Assembly (NCBI GenBank): GCA_012934845.2
Contig: WNNJ02002552.1
Span: 1-64,000 of the forward strand
DNA: 64,000 nucleotides
Direction: 5' to 3'
Origin: Pomphorhynchus laevis
Taxonomy: Eukaryota > Acanthocephala > Palaeacanthocephala > Echinorhynchida > Pomphorhynchidae
The position numbers were made by a program, and so were the translations under genes. Under the pieces are notes generated by a model that saw nothing but the letters and a program-made list of their open reading frames with translations, was not told the DNA's origin and made no database searches. Below, piece by piece: positions 20,280 to 35,000 of the stretch; the stretch's first letter is position 1, and the number at the start of each line of letters is the position of its first letter.

Positions 20280-22175
20280 CACTCCGTCTCTCCGTGATTC
20301 CTATCTTGCTCTTAGCCGGTTTCATTTTAACCAACTACGTATCAAATGTAACTCCTTATTGCAGCATAAAATCAAAACTTCATTAAACTATAAGTCTCTT
20401 TGGAATACTTTTAACTAAATCCTTGCTCGCTCCTCTCCGCCGTGCAACATCAATCCCCATGATTATTCGTCATTTCTTCAGACCAAAGTAAACACGTTGC
20501 TCTCTCTCACAACCCTGTCTCCATTCCATCTCACTGCTACTTTTACCTCGTTTTATCCTCCCTGAACTCTTCCATCTTCTCCCTGTCTCACCTGCCAAAG
20601 TATCATCTGTCATCATGTCCTTGCCTAACAAAACCTCAACTGCCGATCCCCTGCCTATCCCGGTACTCAACTTCATATGCTAATTGATACCTCATTTCCT
20701 CACCACCTTGTTTAACTCGTCCATCCGCAGTCGTATCTTTCCTTCACACTGGAAATCCGCCATCGTTCGTCCCCTCCTTAAGAAACAATCGCTCGACCCT
20801 TCACTTCCTTCTAGCTATCGCCCCATTTCACTCCTCTCTACTCATTCTAAGCTCTTAGAGCGCTTTATCTTAATACAGATTAAAGTTTATCTCTTTTAAT
20901 CCAATTTGTACCCTCTTTTCCAATCCGCTTTCCGCTCTAATCACTCCACAGAAATCACCTGCATAAAAGTTTACAACGACCTACTCATATCTCGTGACAA
21001 AGCTCTATATAGTGTTCTCATATCCCTCGACATCTCCTCCGCCTTCGACATCTTCTAACTCCATCTTCCTTTCTCGCTTTCGTTATGATTACGGCTTTTC
21101 TTTCTCCTTTGTAGCATGGTTTGCCTCATATCTATCCAACCGTTCTTTTCGCGTTTGTTCAAATTCATCATCCTCCCTTTCCATCGCTATTTTATGCGGG
21201 GACCCACAAGGTTCAATCCTAGGTCGCCTGCTTTTCTCTCTCTACTTGATTATCTCTCTTCTTTTATCAAACCTTACTCCTTTAACGTCATGCAATACGC
21301 CGATGCCATCTTCATATATGCTCATGCACTCGCACATCGCATACACGATATCGCAATTTCTGCCTCCAACTGTCTTGCTTCTATCTACAAACGTCTATCC
21401 CATCTTCGTCACGTTCTAAAACCAGACAGGTCCAAAATAATGTGGATCCTCCCGGTCAACCTTACATATCTCCTCCCCCGTATATTTTGCCTCATCAATC
21501 AGCCCCATAGTTCACAATCTCACTGTCTTAGGATTCTATTTTGATGATCACCTTTCCCTTAAACTCTTCGTCCGTGACAACGTCCGCTCTTCTCACTTAA
21601 TTCTCTGTGACATCCGCCGTAACCGCCACCTTATCGGGGGACGGTTAGGTCTTTTCCCTGAAATCGATTACTACGTCAGTATTCACGCCAATTCTACAAA
21701 ATCCATCATCCTACCCCTACAACGCATCATCAATATTGCCGTTCGAGTGCTCCTACGTCTCCGTCGCTTTGACCGAACATCTACCTTGCCCAACTCTCTT
21801 GGACCACCATCCACATCCGCATACAATTCCCCCTTCTTATCGTAATTTTCCGTCTCATCGATGTCGGCTCCCCATTGTTAATCAACCTCCATTTCTTAAA
21901 TGACACTCGTCCCACCTGTTTATCACTGCGTTCGCGTAATTCGCTCTTACTTTACGTTCCCAATTTCTATAACAACTATGGTCTCCGATCCTAACTCGCC
22001 GCTGCCCCACTCGCCTGAAATCAGATCCCTCTCGACGTCCCCCGCGCTCTCTCCTTTATTACATTCAAATATCGTCTCCGTACCCACCTTCTGGACACAT
22101 GATTTAGATTTTTTCGTGGTCATGTAAGCGTGCACCGGCAAGCACTTGCCATGTAAAAATAAATCTGTTTTTTAT
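20280..22175 (+). pseudogene. L2/CR1-like LINE reverse transcriptase, 5'-truncated
   Basis: A pyrimidine-rich stretch with RT landmarks across shifting frames: SSYRPISLLS...SKLLERFI (~20815-20865), LDISSAFD (~21025), a P.GSILG.LLFSLYL block (~21210-21250), MQYADAIFIYA (~21290) and LGFYFDDHLSLK (~21530). The tail, near 21930-22090, has RSRNSLLL and APLA*NQIPLD, like the L2 C-terminus (AAPRLWNSLP.D). Many frameshifts and stops. Composition contrasts strongly with the flanks. Confidence 0.75.
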
Positions 22176-22511
22176 GGGTTGCTTTGCTTAAAGAGTTGTT
22201 GAGACTCAGATCTATTTGCGTTCTTGCGTATGCTAAAGCATCATTAAGATCGACCGCCATGGCTCGATTTAGAGCTGAAAGCTACTATTAGATCGCGAAA
22301 TAGGCTGTAGTTCAGGTTTAGATTAGACAGCCGAAAGTATTCTGGTCATATGTTAAGAATAATATAACCCCACCTACTAGCATAGTTTAAATTTAATCAC
22401 CTAAATGAATCTTAAGCTCAGATTATGAAATAGTTGATTATATAGCTGATAGTTTCGTCGTTGTACCTTATATCAGTCCTGTTTGACTAATTTAACAAAT
22501 GGTTGTGAACG

Positions 22512-22960
22512 ATGGTGCATTGCCGTGAGTTTTAGATGCTCGTCGATATTATTTTTCTTGACTTCTCCAAGGCTTTTGATAGAGTTCCACATGAGGGTGT
22601 TGTAAGTTTATTACGTCATTACTGTTTTTCATTTCGACTTACCGAATTGATTTGAAATCCGCTGAAACTACGCTCTTTTCATGTTCGTGTTGGAAGATCC
22701 TTCTTAAAAAGCAAGAGTTTATTTCCAGGGCCACATTGTTCTGCACTTTGACCTTTATTATTCATAATATTTATCAATAATATATTTCTTCGCCTCTAGA
22801 AAAAGTCCTTAGCGTTTACTGATGATTTGAAGATATGGCGAGTAATTTGAATTCCTCGGCTTGTTTGTCACTCCAGGAAAATCTCAATAATTCATAAAAA
22901 TAGTGAAATGAAACTGGTATGCATCTAAATTCACAAAAGTGTTATTATGAGACTTGTGCG
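22512..22960 (+). pseudogene. LINE reverse-transcriptase fragment (CR1/RTE-like)
   Basis: Reads DIIFLDFSKAFDRVPHEGVV (~22537-22596), then PLLFIIFINNIF and an F.DDLKIW motif (~22755-22840). This is RT palm motifs A to C. Stops are present. Different family from the adjacent L2-like LINE. Confidence 0.7.
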
Positions 22961-23159
22961 ACATTCAGTAGATCCTGTGTATAGCATAGAAGGAGTTATT
23001 GGTGTGGGCGGTAACTATTTTTTGAAATTTGAATCCCCACACACCGAATTTTATTATTCGTTCATATACGAATTTTTAACATCGATATGTCACAACGAAA
23101 TTAGAGACATTCTTGCGGTTTTTATGTGAAGCTTGTAAAATATTGTAGAAACTGAGTCC

Positions 23160-23390
23160 GCACTCTCATCAGTTCACGATGGCATAATATTTGGAAATGC
23201 GACGACGTGTAGAGAGGATAGCGCGCAGCTCAATGTAGTGTGTGGTGGCTTGTTTGATGGCAGGTTCGAACGGACGCTTTTTGACGTCGTCATATTTAAT
23301 GTACATGCTCCTTCCTATTCACATAAAGATTGTAAGTCAAACTACGATTATCACGAGAATTATCAGTTCTCGTGATTGAACAAGTAATTG
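23160..23390 (+). pseudogene. Retroelement C-terminal fragment (possible nuclease domain)
   Basis: Open frame with GGLFDGRFERTLFDVVIFN and HAPSYSHKDCKSNYDYHE. This resembles the FDVRVFNP.A.SN tail found C-terminal to RTs of the family seen at 11655-12697, so the two may be pieces of one element type. Assignment is from memory. Confidence 0.45.
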
Positions 23391-23419
23391 GACAAGTAAT
23401 ATTACAACAATAATTATTG

Positions 23420-23585
23420 GAGCAGGATCAAAGAAAATAGGAAATTATTTGTGATATTTCGCTAACTTCTGTTAACATATTCAGAAAAGATGTAATTTAT
23501 GAAGATAAAGTAATTTTCTGAAGATGCTAACAAAAGTAGTTAGCGAAATATCAAAAATAGATTCCTCTTTTCTTTGATCCAGTAG
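23420..23585. mobile_element. Fold-back element F3
   Basis: Arms run from GAGCAGGATCAAAGAAAATA to its inverse near 23585. Each holds GCTAAC...GTTAGCGAAATATC after (C)TGAAGATG. A single arm of the same family lies at 39843-39912. Confidence 0.65.
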
Positions 23586-23599
23586 CAACAATTATTTAT

Positions 23600-25860
23600 C
23601 AATAATGGATCATTATCAACTATTTAAAATAATATTATACCAGTAATTGAACACGTAATATTATATCCAGTAGTTTTTCTACTTATGGAAGCGCAAGCCC
23701 TGAAGCACTTAATGTACTGATAACCATGGCGACTAACTATCTCGTAAGCGTGATACACCATATAGAAAAGTCTTAAATCATATAAATAATAAAATTTCAT
23801 TTTATCTCACTCGAGCTGCTTCATCCTGCCTGGGAGCTCCTCGTTCTACCGCAAATAAATATCGCAGGAACGTCTTTAATCATTAAAGATGATTTAGAAA
23901 TACGCAATGATAACTTATTGGCCAATTTGCGGGAACCGTGTTTGTATTCTTTTATTTTGTATAATTAAATGTAATTTAAAAAATTATTTTTTTATTATTT
24001 TTTAATTGTTAATTATTTGCCAAAACAGATATGATAGAAGTATCCATTTCTAAACAAAGCTTCAATAATATTTTTAATGTTGAGTTATTATGTGCGACTA
24101 ACACTAAGAACTACTTCATCATGTTTGTACGATGGGAATTATATGAAGGCCTGGCGGAAGATCAATAGCTAAGTTTTATATTTAGGAAATTTAATTGCAT
24201 AATGGCCCGTACTCTATACCTATAGTTCAATGCGTTGATGAGTAGGGACTGAAATGTAGTAACATTTAGTTGCTCTTCCCTAAAACTAAATGACACATAT
24301 TTTTTTGTAATATATGATTATAAAATGTTATTCACACTTGTATATGTGGTTTATCCACACTTGCATCCGTGATTTTATTCACAATTGTATATGTGATCTT
24401 TACATATACTAACCGGCATCCGCGATTTTACATAATTCCGATCAAAAATAATTCATTAAATCGATAAATCGTACAGAGCTAATATAATGATTTTATACCC
24501 GTGAATAACTGTATATAAAACTGTTTATAAAAAATATATTTTTATTAAATATTTTCTCTGTGAGCAGTTGAGTCAGCCACAAAAGAGTTCGAACATGTAG
24601 TAATAAAGAAATGCACGAAAATCTTATATTTATTAATGATAACTGTCTATGGTCATTGAATATAATTATTCAATGGATATATTTTGCAACTTGATATTTA
24701 AAGATAAAATTTATTTTCTATATAAAATCAAAATTGGTTTAATGGTTATCCATCTATCCATAAGTGTTAACATGAAATTTAAACCGAACTAACAAAACGT
24801 TTAGCTTGCCAGCCTTATCTGATGAGTTAAAAAGCTCAAGTTTAAACTATTATGCAACTAAAAAATCATCTGGCTAATCTTGCTTTGAGTTTTTAATACA
24901 TCAAAATAATTTGCATATAAATGTATCATGCTATCTAGCAATCTCGGGAATTTTTGGTCGTCTAGACCTTTGGTTGTAATGATTTATCATTCACCCCTGA
25001 CGTTATTGACCACTTTTGTTTAATATAGTTTATTTATGTTCACAAAAATTCCGATAATTTTCAACGGATTAAGCCTTGAGATAATGTAGTTTAATCAAAT
25101 AGATAATATGTACCGTCTTTGACGTATACCGTCTTTGTATCCGATATACTAATCGTTTTACACTTGAATGGTGTATTTAAAATGACAAATTCTTTAATTA
25201 CCAAATTATTAAACAAACTTAAAAAAGAAGAGCAGTCCTATAAACTAGGTTGCATGCTAACTATCAAATTTGATGTGAAAAACTAGTTTTATCTTTCTAT
25301 AAATATGAACTTTTAGTGAAGTCAATACAATCAATATAAGATAATTAAAATATCACACAATGATTAGGTTGTGTTTCAGAAAATCAGACGCAATTAATAT
25401 TTTATAAAATATGCATTAGAATCAATAATTCTATGTAGTTGCTCATTATATAATTAAAAATTAAAAATCGAAAACATTAATTATAAAATTCAGCCTCAAT
25501 GATTTGCATCAAAGTCAATTGATTTAAATTTAGCTTTATTGATTTAAATTTAAGCTGAATATTAAATTCAGCCTTATTGATTTCTCTTTTGGTGTGTAGA
25601 TACAGTAATTTGAACTTGTCATTTTCTAATGTGAATTTAAATCAACTAGATTCTTCCCGATTTCAAAGTACTGTAAAATTTTCTGAATTTGATGAGATGT
25701 AAAATGAAAAAGTGGTTGCTTAGCTGTTATTTTATTTGTCATGGCTTTATTCGTGTCAATAATTCTTTGGATTATCATTCTATAAACTAAAACACTAAAA
25801 TGTAATTGCAATGTAGTTGAATTAACGAGTTAAATATTCAACGATATTAATTATAATTAC
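23600..25860. other. AT-rich spacer upstream of PMS2-like gene
   Basis: No exon or repeat family recognised. Must contain the gene's promoter and perhaps a non-coding first exon, since an AG acceptor-like site ends at 25861. Confidence 0.35.
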
Positions 25861-25863
25861 AGA

Positions 25864-26073
25864 ATGTTTAGCTTTGGATCCCGTCATTTTAATAGATTTT
25901 CAAAATTATGTTTAGATACATACATATTGTTGTATATGAGAAGGCTAAGACATTTACAACCCAGTACTGTAAACAGTTTGACATCCGCGAAAGTAATAAC
26001 ATGTCCAGCTGATGTGGTTAAGGAACTTCTTGAGAATAGTTTTGATGCCGGTGCAACCCATATTAGTAAGTTT
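25864..26073 (+). CDS. PMS2: PMS2-like exon 1
   Basis: Holds ATP-lid motif I (KELLENSFDAGAT). Donor GTATTT preserves the exact human spacing to the next motif; an upstream GTAAGT would break frame. Start is either 25864 or the in-frame ATG at 25936, nearer the conserved domain. Confidence 0.75.
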
Positions 26074-29000
26074 GTATTTGTTGACTAATATAAATATTTC
26101 TAAATTATTTTTTACTTCACTTTTATGCCTATAAACCTGTACATGTCCGTTTGCCTCTTATAAGAGTAAATCGTATTTTAACAAAAAATTTAACTATCAC
26201 TCTTGATTTGATGCTATTATTAAAGCAAATTTATTTCAAAGATTCATTTGGCTAAATTATGGATAGTAAGAATCGAAATTTACTTATCAGGTGAATGCAA
26301 ACACTTATTAAACCGTTTGTTCATATCGTAAATGTTGTGTTATAGTGGAAAATAGGTTTTTTTTCATAATTCTATTTCGATTAAAATAAATCATTTTTTA
26401 CTTTCGACACATCGTATCGCAGAAAGTGCTTCCAAAACAAATATGTCTTTTAAAATATCTATTGCTACATAATTTTTAATGATTTTTTAAACGGCAATTA
26501 ACTAATTTGATTCATAAAAATTACTGTTTTTTTTGGCTTTGATGAATTTAAATAATTACAAAACAAACTTTTAAAAAATAAAATTTAACTTTACAAAATA
26601 AAATTTAAGTAAAGTTACGATAAGTTATCTTAAATTTGCAAACTTATTTTAACTAAAAATAGAACTTATTATTTACAGTAAAGAAATAATGGATAAATTT
26701 ATCACTATTTGTTCATTTGTTTGTGAACAAATATTACCAAACCTTTGTGTTTTTAACTATTGAGGTGTTCAGATTTGGGATGCTGGATCAACGAAAATTG
26801 AAATCAGCGATGATGGAAGTGGAATACATCAAGATGACTTTGAATTACTCGGTACTGGTCTAAATTGTTTGGCAAAATACATATGATAATTTCCTAATTA
26901 TAATAATTTAGAATAACATAATCAAATTACTATTATTTTGAATCATGAAATACTGATTGAAAAAATGTCACATAATAAATTATTATATTACTAAATGTAT
27001 TTATGCCATTAGCTTAGTTCAATAGTAACGAATTCGCATTGTGGATCATTGCTTATGTTTTAAATATATTTGTTTAAATATAAAAGAAATTAAGAACGAT
27101 TAAAAAATAAATTTATGTAATCGTATATATAGCATGTATTTTAGGTTGTAATTATTTTAGCAACATTTTATACATAAATTTATTTGTATTTATATAATGT
27201 ATTTTAATAGATAATATAATTTTTATAATTAATCTAGATAATCACATTACATAAGAGGAAATACATCATCGACATGCATTTTGGCCCCAATACTAAGTTA
27301 GGTTGAGAAATATGGGCCGACACGTGGTAACAGAATATTTCTTATGACCTCGAATCTTAATTATAATAAATTGTATATTATTTATTAATCAATTCATAAA
27401 CATTCTTTTTTATTATAAAGATATTTATATTTTTTTAATTCATGGTATCAAATATAAAAATCAGTCAAGTTATTTGATTTATTTAGGTAGATATTTTCAT
27501 GCATACATTCTTATTTTAATATAAAATTAATATAATATGTGATATATGCTTAGACAAGGCAAAACAAACAATCTTAGAATTTGTCGTCTTAAGAATCCAT
27601 AAAAGGTAATGCTTAATAATATTGACTACATTTCTTTCCCTTAATTTGCCCAACGAAACTATTTAAGTGTTAAAGTATTTGGTATACTGTGAAACTTAAA
27701 TTTGTAATACCTGGCTTGCCTTGTTTATAATCAACGTATATCAATTTGGGATATTTTACAGAAACATTTTATTAAATATAAACCGACAACATATTATCAA
27801 GATAACACTTATACCATTTCATTTATAATATACTTTCTTTTGAATAATGGGAGAGTGATATAAAGTTTATAATTAGATAGTCAAATTTTCAATAACAAAT
27901 AAAAAATGTTTTTTAATAAAATTCAAACAAAAGGTACGAATAAATATAATAATAGTTCTTAAACCTTTTTCATAGATGAAGATGAGGGTATTTTGAATCG
28001 AGATGGGTCGCAGATCTTTAGAACATGAAACTGAGTGTTTTGTAATAAATGTATCCTTATAAATATATATTAATGTTAGTGATGGCTGATGGTGAGCCTT
28101 GTGATGACGATTTCATATCATATATCTGACTGTCTGTCATAATCTTACGAGCACGAGTTAAAATAGGCGTTTGGGACTTGGAGATCCTATGTGATGGACA
28201 TCTGGGATTTAGAATATTCGTCATTAACATATCTAAACTTTTAAAGTCATACCAAGCATGGAGGGGTTGCTGGGTGGCTCCATAATTATATAGGGAAATC
28301 AACTTTTCTAAAACTTTGTCAAGGTCTACTGAATTAATCTAGCCCAAGGTTTTCTGCTTTCAACTAACGATATTCTCTTTCTTGAATACCTCTTTCAAAA
28401 TAAATAGTTAGATGAGTTTAGGGAAGCAATATATGGCATATCCTGACTCAGTTGAACCATATAGCTAGTTCTCGAATATTCCTTCAAAAGCGATTCCCTA
28501 CAGCACTAAGAAAAATTGGGACTCTATAACATTTCTGCATAAACCTTTATTTAAAGCAAACTTCTCCCATCTCAAGGCAAAACACAGAGTAAAGACAATA
28601 TTTTTTATTGTATATATTTGCTAGTTGTACAATCGATTTCCATTGATTCGTTTGAAGTTTAAAAACTCGAGATTCGTATTTTGTTAAAACAAAAACGATG
28701 TACAAAAGAAGAACACTCACAAAAATAATTTGAACATCTGTAAAATTGATAAAGATATTGTTATATATAGCAATATAACTTTGAACAAATATATTACTGG
28801 TATATATTTTAACTCACTGCTGTTTTAGATCGAGGAATAGGGGGTCGGAATCGGATAGCACATGTTTCTTGCAAGAATCATTTTTATTCATTCTAACACA
28901 TACTATTTTATTCAATCCATAAAATACCAAATTATCAAAATCTCTTTCTATCATGATAAATACAGTTTCACTATTTATAATTTAAATTATTGTATGAAGC

Positions 29001-32000
29001 ATACAGTGTCACTTCACTGATATAATCCCCGCAGATGTTTTTCACAGACAAGATTGATTTTTGTTTAATATCCTACAAAATATATATATCATTTTCTAGC
29101 ATCCTTTGTTTCTAAAAGGTAACAGATTTTGTTCGTCGAAGCCTGCTCCAAATGACGAGGAAAGCCATCCGCTGCAATACGGTTTTAGAGGAGAAGCACT
29201 TTTTTCGATAGCCAATTTAAGGTATCGGTATTGCACAAGTTTTTCTGAATAATTCAATTAATATTGAATAATTTGTGCCTTTTCGTTCTGTCAAAATGTA
29301 TAGAATATATGAATAATGAGATGTAACTACGCAAAGTTAGTGTTGTTAAATTCAAGTTAGTAACAAAATCAAAGCTGCCTACTATAAAATGATTGTTAAG
29401 ATTTGAAATTGTAATTCATTGTATATATTGATATATACATCACTAATAGTTGTATTTTGAAGTTTGTAAAAAACATGCAGATTTACACTTTCCTGTTTGT
29501 GTCAATTAAAAAAGTTGTATTGCAATTCTTTCTGATTGTTAATTATTGTTCATATGGTTAATAATTCAAAATAGTAACATTAGAAATCATTCAGCTATAC
29601 AGTCTCTCGCATCTTTGAGTAGCTGCCGATATTTTTAGCCAATAATTTTAGCGCGGATTGCGAAAACGCCCACTTTGTTACGAGTAAAAATTGCGTTTTA
29701 CTCAATGTAGACTTTATATAATTCTAGAAATCATTCAAATCACATTCAGCTATACGGGTGCACACCGTTTTTAAGTAGCTCTGATATTTTTCTGCTTATA
29801 ATTTGGAAATGCAGGATCGCGGGTTGCGAAAACGCCCACTTTGTTACGAATAGGGACTTTGTGAATTTGAGTGAAAATGACGTTTAGCTCAATGCAGACG
29901 AATTTTGCATATCTAAACTTGGACAACATTCTGGTGTTGCTCTAGCAATGATTAAATTAATATTTATTTCAAATTCTATGGCTTTATTTAATAAAAGCCA
30001 GTTATCGCCAAGCGCTTTGTATGTGTAAAACAGCAGTGTGTGATGTGTTATTTGTTCTCCTTGTTTATTTTCTTTATTATTCTACAATTATTAAGTAATT
30101 AATTACTAATTACTATAAGTAATTAATTACTGATTACAATCTGTAGTTAATTAGTGTTATATTCATAATTAATTTTGAATTATCAATAATTGTAATTCCT
30201 TTTTATTAGAAATCCATTTTTTCTTAAATTTTTGCACAACAAAAGAAATGAAATAAAATCTCGACTTTACTAATATGTTGTTTTATTATATGTTGTTACA
30301 TATAATAAAATATTTGAGTAAATATTTAATACAAAATGATATTTATAAGACTTCATGGCTTTTTTGAAATCGGAAATCATAAATATATTGATATTGACTT
30401 GCTTTATTTTTAATCTACAGTGTCTACCAGGAGTGACAGACAGTTACTGTTGATACAAAATGTATTCGGTAAACTCCCGAAACTTAAAGGTATTTAACAT
30501 AAAATGGCATATTTAAGTAAGTAGATCAGCTGAAAGTTGATATTTTTAGATTTAAATTCATTAAATTCATTAATGCTAGCTAGCGTTGCAACAAAATAGT
30601 CCAACTAATTCTTCAATTGTCAAATTACATTTTGAGGTGTACAGATAATTAAGTCGTGTTCAAATATTTGCCTTTTAATAGATAAGTGAACTATCAATCC
30701 TTAAAAGCCTTTATGCAAAAAAGGTTAATATGAACCGAAAATTATAGTGAAGAGCCGTATGTTGAAATGTTTGTTGAAGGCATTCTACAAAGTCTGTTTT
30801 CCTTGAGAAAATTACATTTCCGTTTATTCTAGTAAAGTCATTGTTACTAGAATACATTCAAAATTATTACTAAGTTCAGCGGTACTAGTTTTTCTGTTCG
30901 TACTTCTCAATATTTTCTTAACTTTTATTAAGAAACAAACTCCTTCCCGTGATAGCTATTAATAGCTATAGCATAAGCACTAATTTATCTGGATTATACG
31001 ACAAATTGCAGCCTATCTCAATCTGCGGTTGTCAGTCCTCGGTTGGAAGTATATTTTGTGCACTCGATTATACAAAAATTATACACTTTAAATTAATTTT
31101 ATGAAATTAATGTCGATAAGTTTTAGCTAAACATCTAAATGTCGTCTGAATGATTAAAATTCGGATATATTAAATCAATTTTGTAACTAATTACAAATTA
31201 CTGATTTTGCTTTATTATTTAAGTGCATTCTTAAACAAGTTGATTGCTGTTTTTGTTCAAGTGATGTTGTTTTGCATTTATGGTATACACGTTTTGTTTG
31301 TTTTCGGTTTTTTAGTATCTTGTTATCGTTTGAATAATGATAACACGATAGAAAGTGATAACGATAACATGATTAAATTAGTAAAATACTAATACTTAGA
31401 ATGTAAGTAGAAAATTCGTTTCGAGGAAGGCATAAATAAAATTTATTACCTATAAATAATAAATTTCTTGCAGTCAATAAACTTAAAACGTTTATTGATG
31501 GCAAGAAATAATTGAATACTTTTTATTGGTGAATTTATATTATTTACACCAAATAGGTTTTATTTTATGCTGAAAAACTTATCGATTATTCAATTGAGTG
31601 AATTGTTTTCTTATCGAGATATAAGAAAACAATTTATACAATCGTATTCTACATAAAAATGATCATTTGATTAAATGAACATTTTTTTTCGTGAAAATGC
31701 ATACTTACGGAATTATTAAGTGTTTAAATTTTAACACAAAAAATAAATCGTAAAATAGATACGGGTAATCTCATCAAATTAAATCAGACGTTTTACAGAT
31801 AAATTTAAAAACGATATATTTTCATAAAAGAAAAACTTTAAATCGAACATATTGGGCGGAAATATGGGTTCAAATTTCATAATATGTCCATAACTTTTTT
31901 TTATTTCGCATTGGATTGTTTATGATAAAAGGTCAATTAAGGCAGCTTGATGGACTACAATTTTCCCTGAAAAAAAAGCATTAAGTGTTTTTTTAATCTA

Positions 32001-35000
32001 ATTTAGCATACAAAGAGCAAATAAGTTTTGGTCTTAGCAAAGGTCGCTAAGAATACGTGCTTACAACCTATCACATAAATAACTTAGCGTGGAAGAAAAC
32101 AATCATAATTTGTCATGATTAATGCATAAACAAATTTTGCTTTATTGATTCTTTCATATTTTTAGCAAGATAAGCATAAAGACTAGACATAAGTCTTCTG
32201 ATTACGGATGGCATATAAATATTAACAACAGTTCTCCACAAACTAATGATCGAAAAAAAACTATTTGCCAAAGACAGGTATTTTGATTTTATAATGAAAT
32301 TACAATTATTCAAACACAATGCTCATTTTAATAATATATTTGTTATAAATTGTTTATTCACTTATATTATATTGTTATTTATTGGTGGAGAGAGTGAAGT
32401 AAAATATTTATTTAATCTCGAATTTTCAATAGCCTACTGCTATCATCATCATCTTCATGAGCAAATGCTACAAAAATATTTTACAATTTAAGTATTTTTA
32501 ATCCACTGTGTGTTTATTTATTTTCTAAGTCATATTTACTACTTAAATCTTAAAATTTCATAGTAAAAGCGTTTCGTGAAACTAACAACTAAACTAAGAT
32601 GTACTAAATAGTATAGTATTAGTATTAACTAATATACCACAATTTTACATTTGAAATAATTTTATCGATTGATCGAGTTTTTTTTTGATATTTGTAAAAA
32701 GATTATTAATACATAATACAGTTAAAATGAATTGCAATCAATTGAATGCCGGTCTAATTTAGGCAAACAACCTCCTTAGTTAAATTATAAATTGATTATT
32801 CACTCATATTATATTATTATTTATTAGTGGAGAGAGTGAAGTAAAATATTTATTTAATCTCGAATTTTCAATAGCCTACTGCTATCATCTTCAGGAGTAA
32901 ATGTTACAAAATACTTGTAAAAAAATGTTTTGTAACATTTACTCCTGATGATGATAGCGGTAGGCTATTAAGAATTCGATTAAATAAATATTTTACTTCA
33001 CTCTCTCTACTGATAAATAATATATTTGTATTTATATTATACTTCATCTTTTATATATAACTGTTGCAAATGAGATTTATTTTATTATATACTAGTTTTG
33101 GCAATGCACCAGATTGAAGAAACAAATTACACACCATCAATTATATATTAAAATCACAAAATAACTTTATTGCATTTGAACAATTTCACGTAAAAATCTA
33201 TTATGATAACATAAGAAAATATCCTTTATAACTGATATTCTATATTCAGTAAGTTGTAGCAAATATCATTTTCTACATTCAGCTATATGCTGAATAGGAT
33301 CTTGACAGCAAGTAAAGATTAAATCATCACCTTTCGATGTACAAAATTAAAATATCGGTTTATTGATCTTCAATTATTACATTTCTCATATGATCGTGAT
33401 TGAATGTAGCAATTTATATTGCTACATTCATTGCCTGATCATAATTATCTGCTCAACATATATTGCCACTTATATTATTGCCATTATTATGTTGGCAACA
33501 TATATCGCCATATTCTTTTTAGATAATATTAATAGAGCTATAAATATGATCGTTATATTCTCTTTAGAGAATATTGATCTTTAAATAAACATGATCGTTA
33601 TATTCTCTTTTGAAGTTATTGATCGTTATATTAATATTATCGTTATATTTTCTATAGATAACATTTATCGAGATATAAATAGCATCGTTATTTTCTCTTT
33701 AGAGAATATTAATCGTTTAATAAATATGACGTTATATTTTTTTAGAGAATATTGATCGTTAAATAAATATGTTTCTTATATTCTCTTTAGAGAATATCGA
33801 TCTTGATATAAATATGATCGTTTTATTTCCTTTAGACACTATTAATCGTTAAATTAGTACAATCGTTATATTATATTTTGAGAATATTGATCGTTAAATA
33901 AATACGATCGTTATATTATCTTTTAATAACTTTATCGATATATAAATATGATCGTTATATTCTGTTTAGATATTAGTGATCGTTTAATGAATATGATCGT
34001 TATATTCTCTTTAGAGAATGTTGACGTTTAATAAATACGATCGTTATTATTGTTCGATAATATTGATCGAGATATAAATATGATCGTTTTTTCTCCTTGG
34101 ATAATATTGATCGTTAAATAAATATGATCGTTATATTCTCTTTACATAATATTGATCGAGATATAAATATGATCGTCAACTTCTCTTTAGAGAATATTGA
34201 TCGTTAAATAAATATGATCGTAATATTCTCTTTAGATAATATTGATCGAGATATAAATATAGTCGTTATATTCTCTTTAAATAATATAACTTTACAATCC
34301 ATTTTACGTAGTACGTGTGTGTTTATAACACATCGGTATTAAAATAGCTTATTCGGGTAATGCTTAAAACGTATATTGCGTCGTTATCACTTAAAATAAT
34401 ATTTTTTGTTTAGAAAGGTACGACAGTAGTTGTTGAAGATTTGTTTTATTCGTTGCCGGTTCGTCGAAAGTATTTATTAAATCATTTGCGAAACGAACAA
34501 ACTGAGCTTATTCGTATTATACAGGCATATGCGCTATTGTGTCCTGGAAATTGTCGAATTACGTTAACACTTTACAATCCCAAACAAAATCGATTGTTCT
34601 CTACCGCTGGGGTTGAATTAAGGAACAAAAATAGCGTAACAATTAAAAGAGAGCGTTCACAGTCCATTTGCGATGATGAGTATTACATTTTTGGAGGACC
34701 TTGCTTTTGGCAACATCATTTGTCTTCTATATTCGCGATTTCAGCAAAGCTTAGTTCAATAACGCGAATTCACTTCAATGGTCAGTTTTCTCAGATAATC
34801 GCACTCGTAACTAAACCGGATGACATAAATTTGGTCAACGATAAGTCGTCAGCTTCTCAATCAAGCAAGAATACTGTTTGTGGACACTGGATTTTTATTA
34901 ATTCTAGATTAGTGCGCAACACTGCGATTGTACGGGCAGTAAATACATTCTACTCTGAACGGATATTCCCATTTATCGCTTATGCTAATAAAATTGACAT

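Noticed and set aside
24816-24840. Isolated CTGATGAG
   Set aside because: No GAAAC or stem II nearby.
33540-34295. CRISPR-like array
   Set aside because: No unique spacers; contiguous monomers within a eukaryotic intron.
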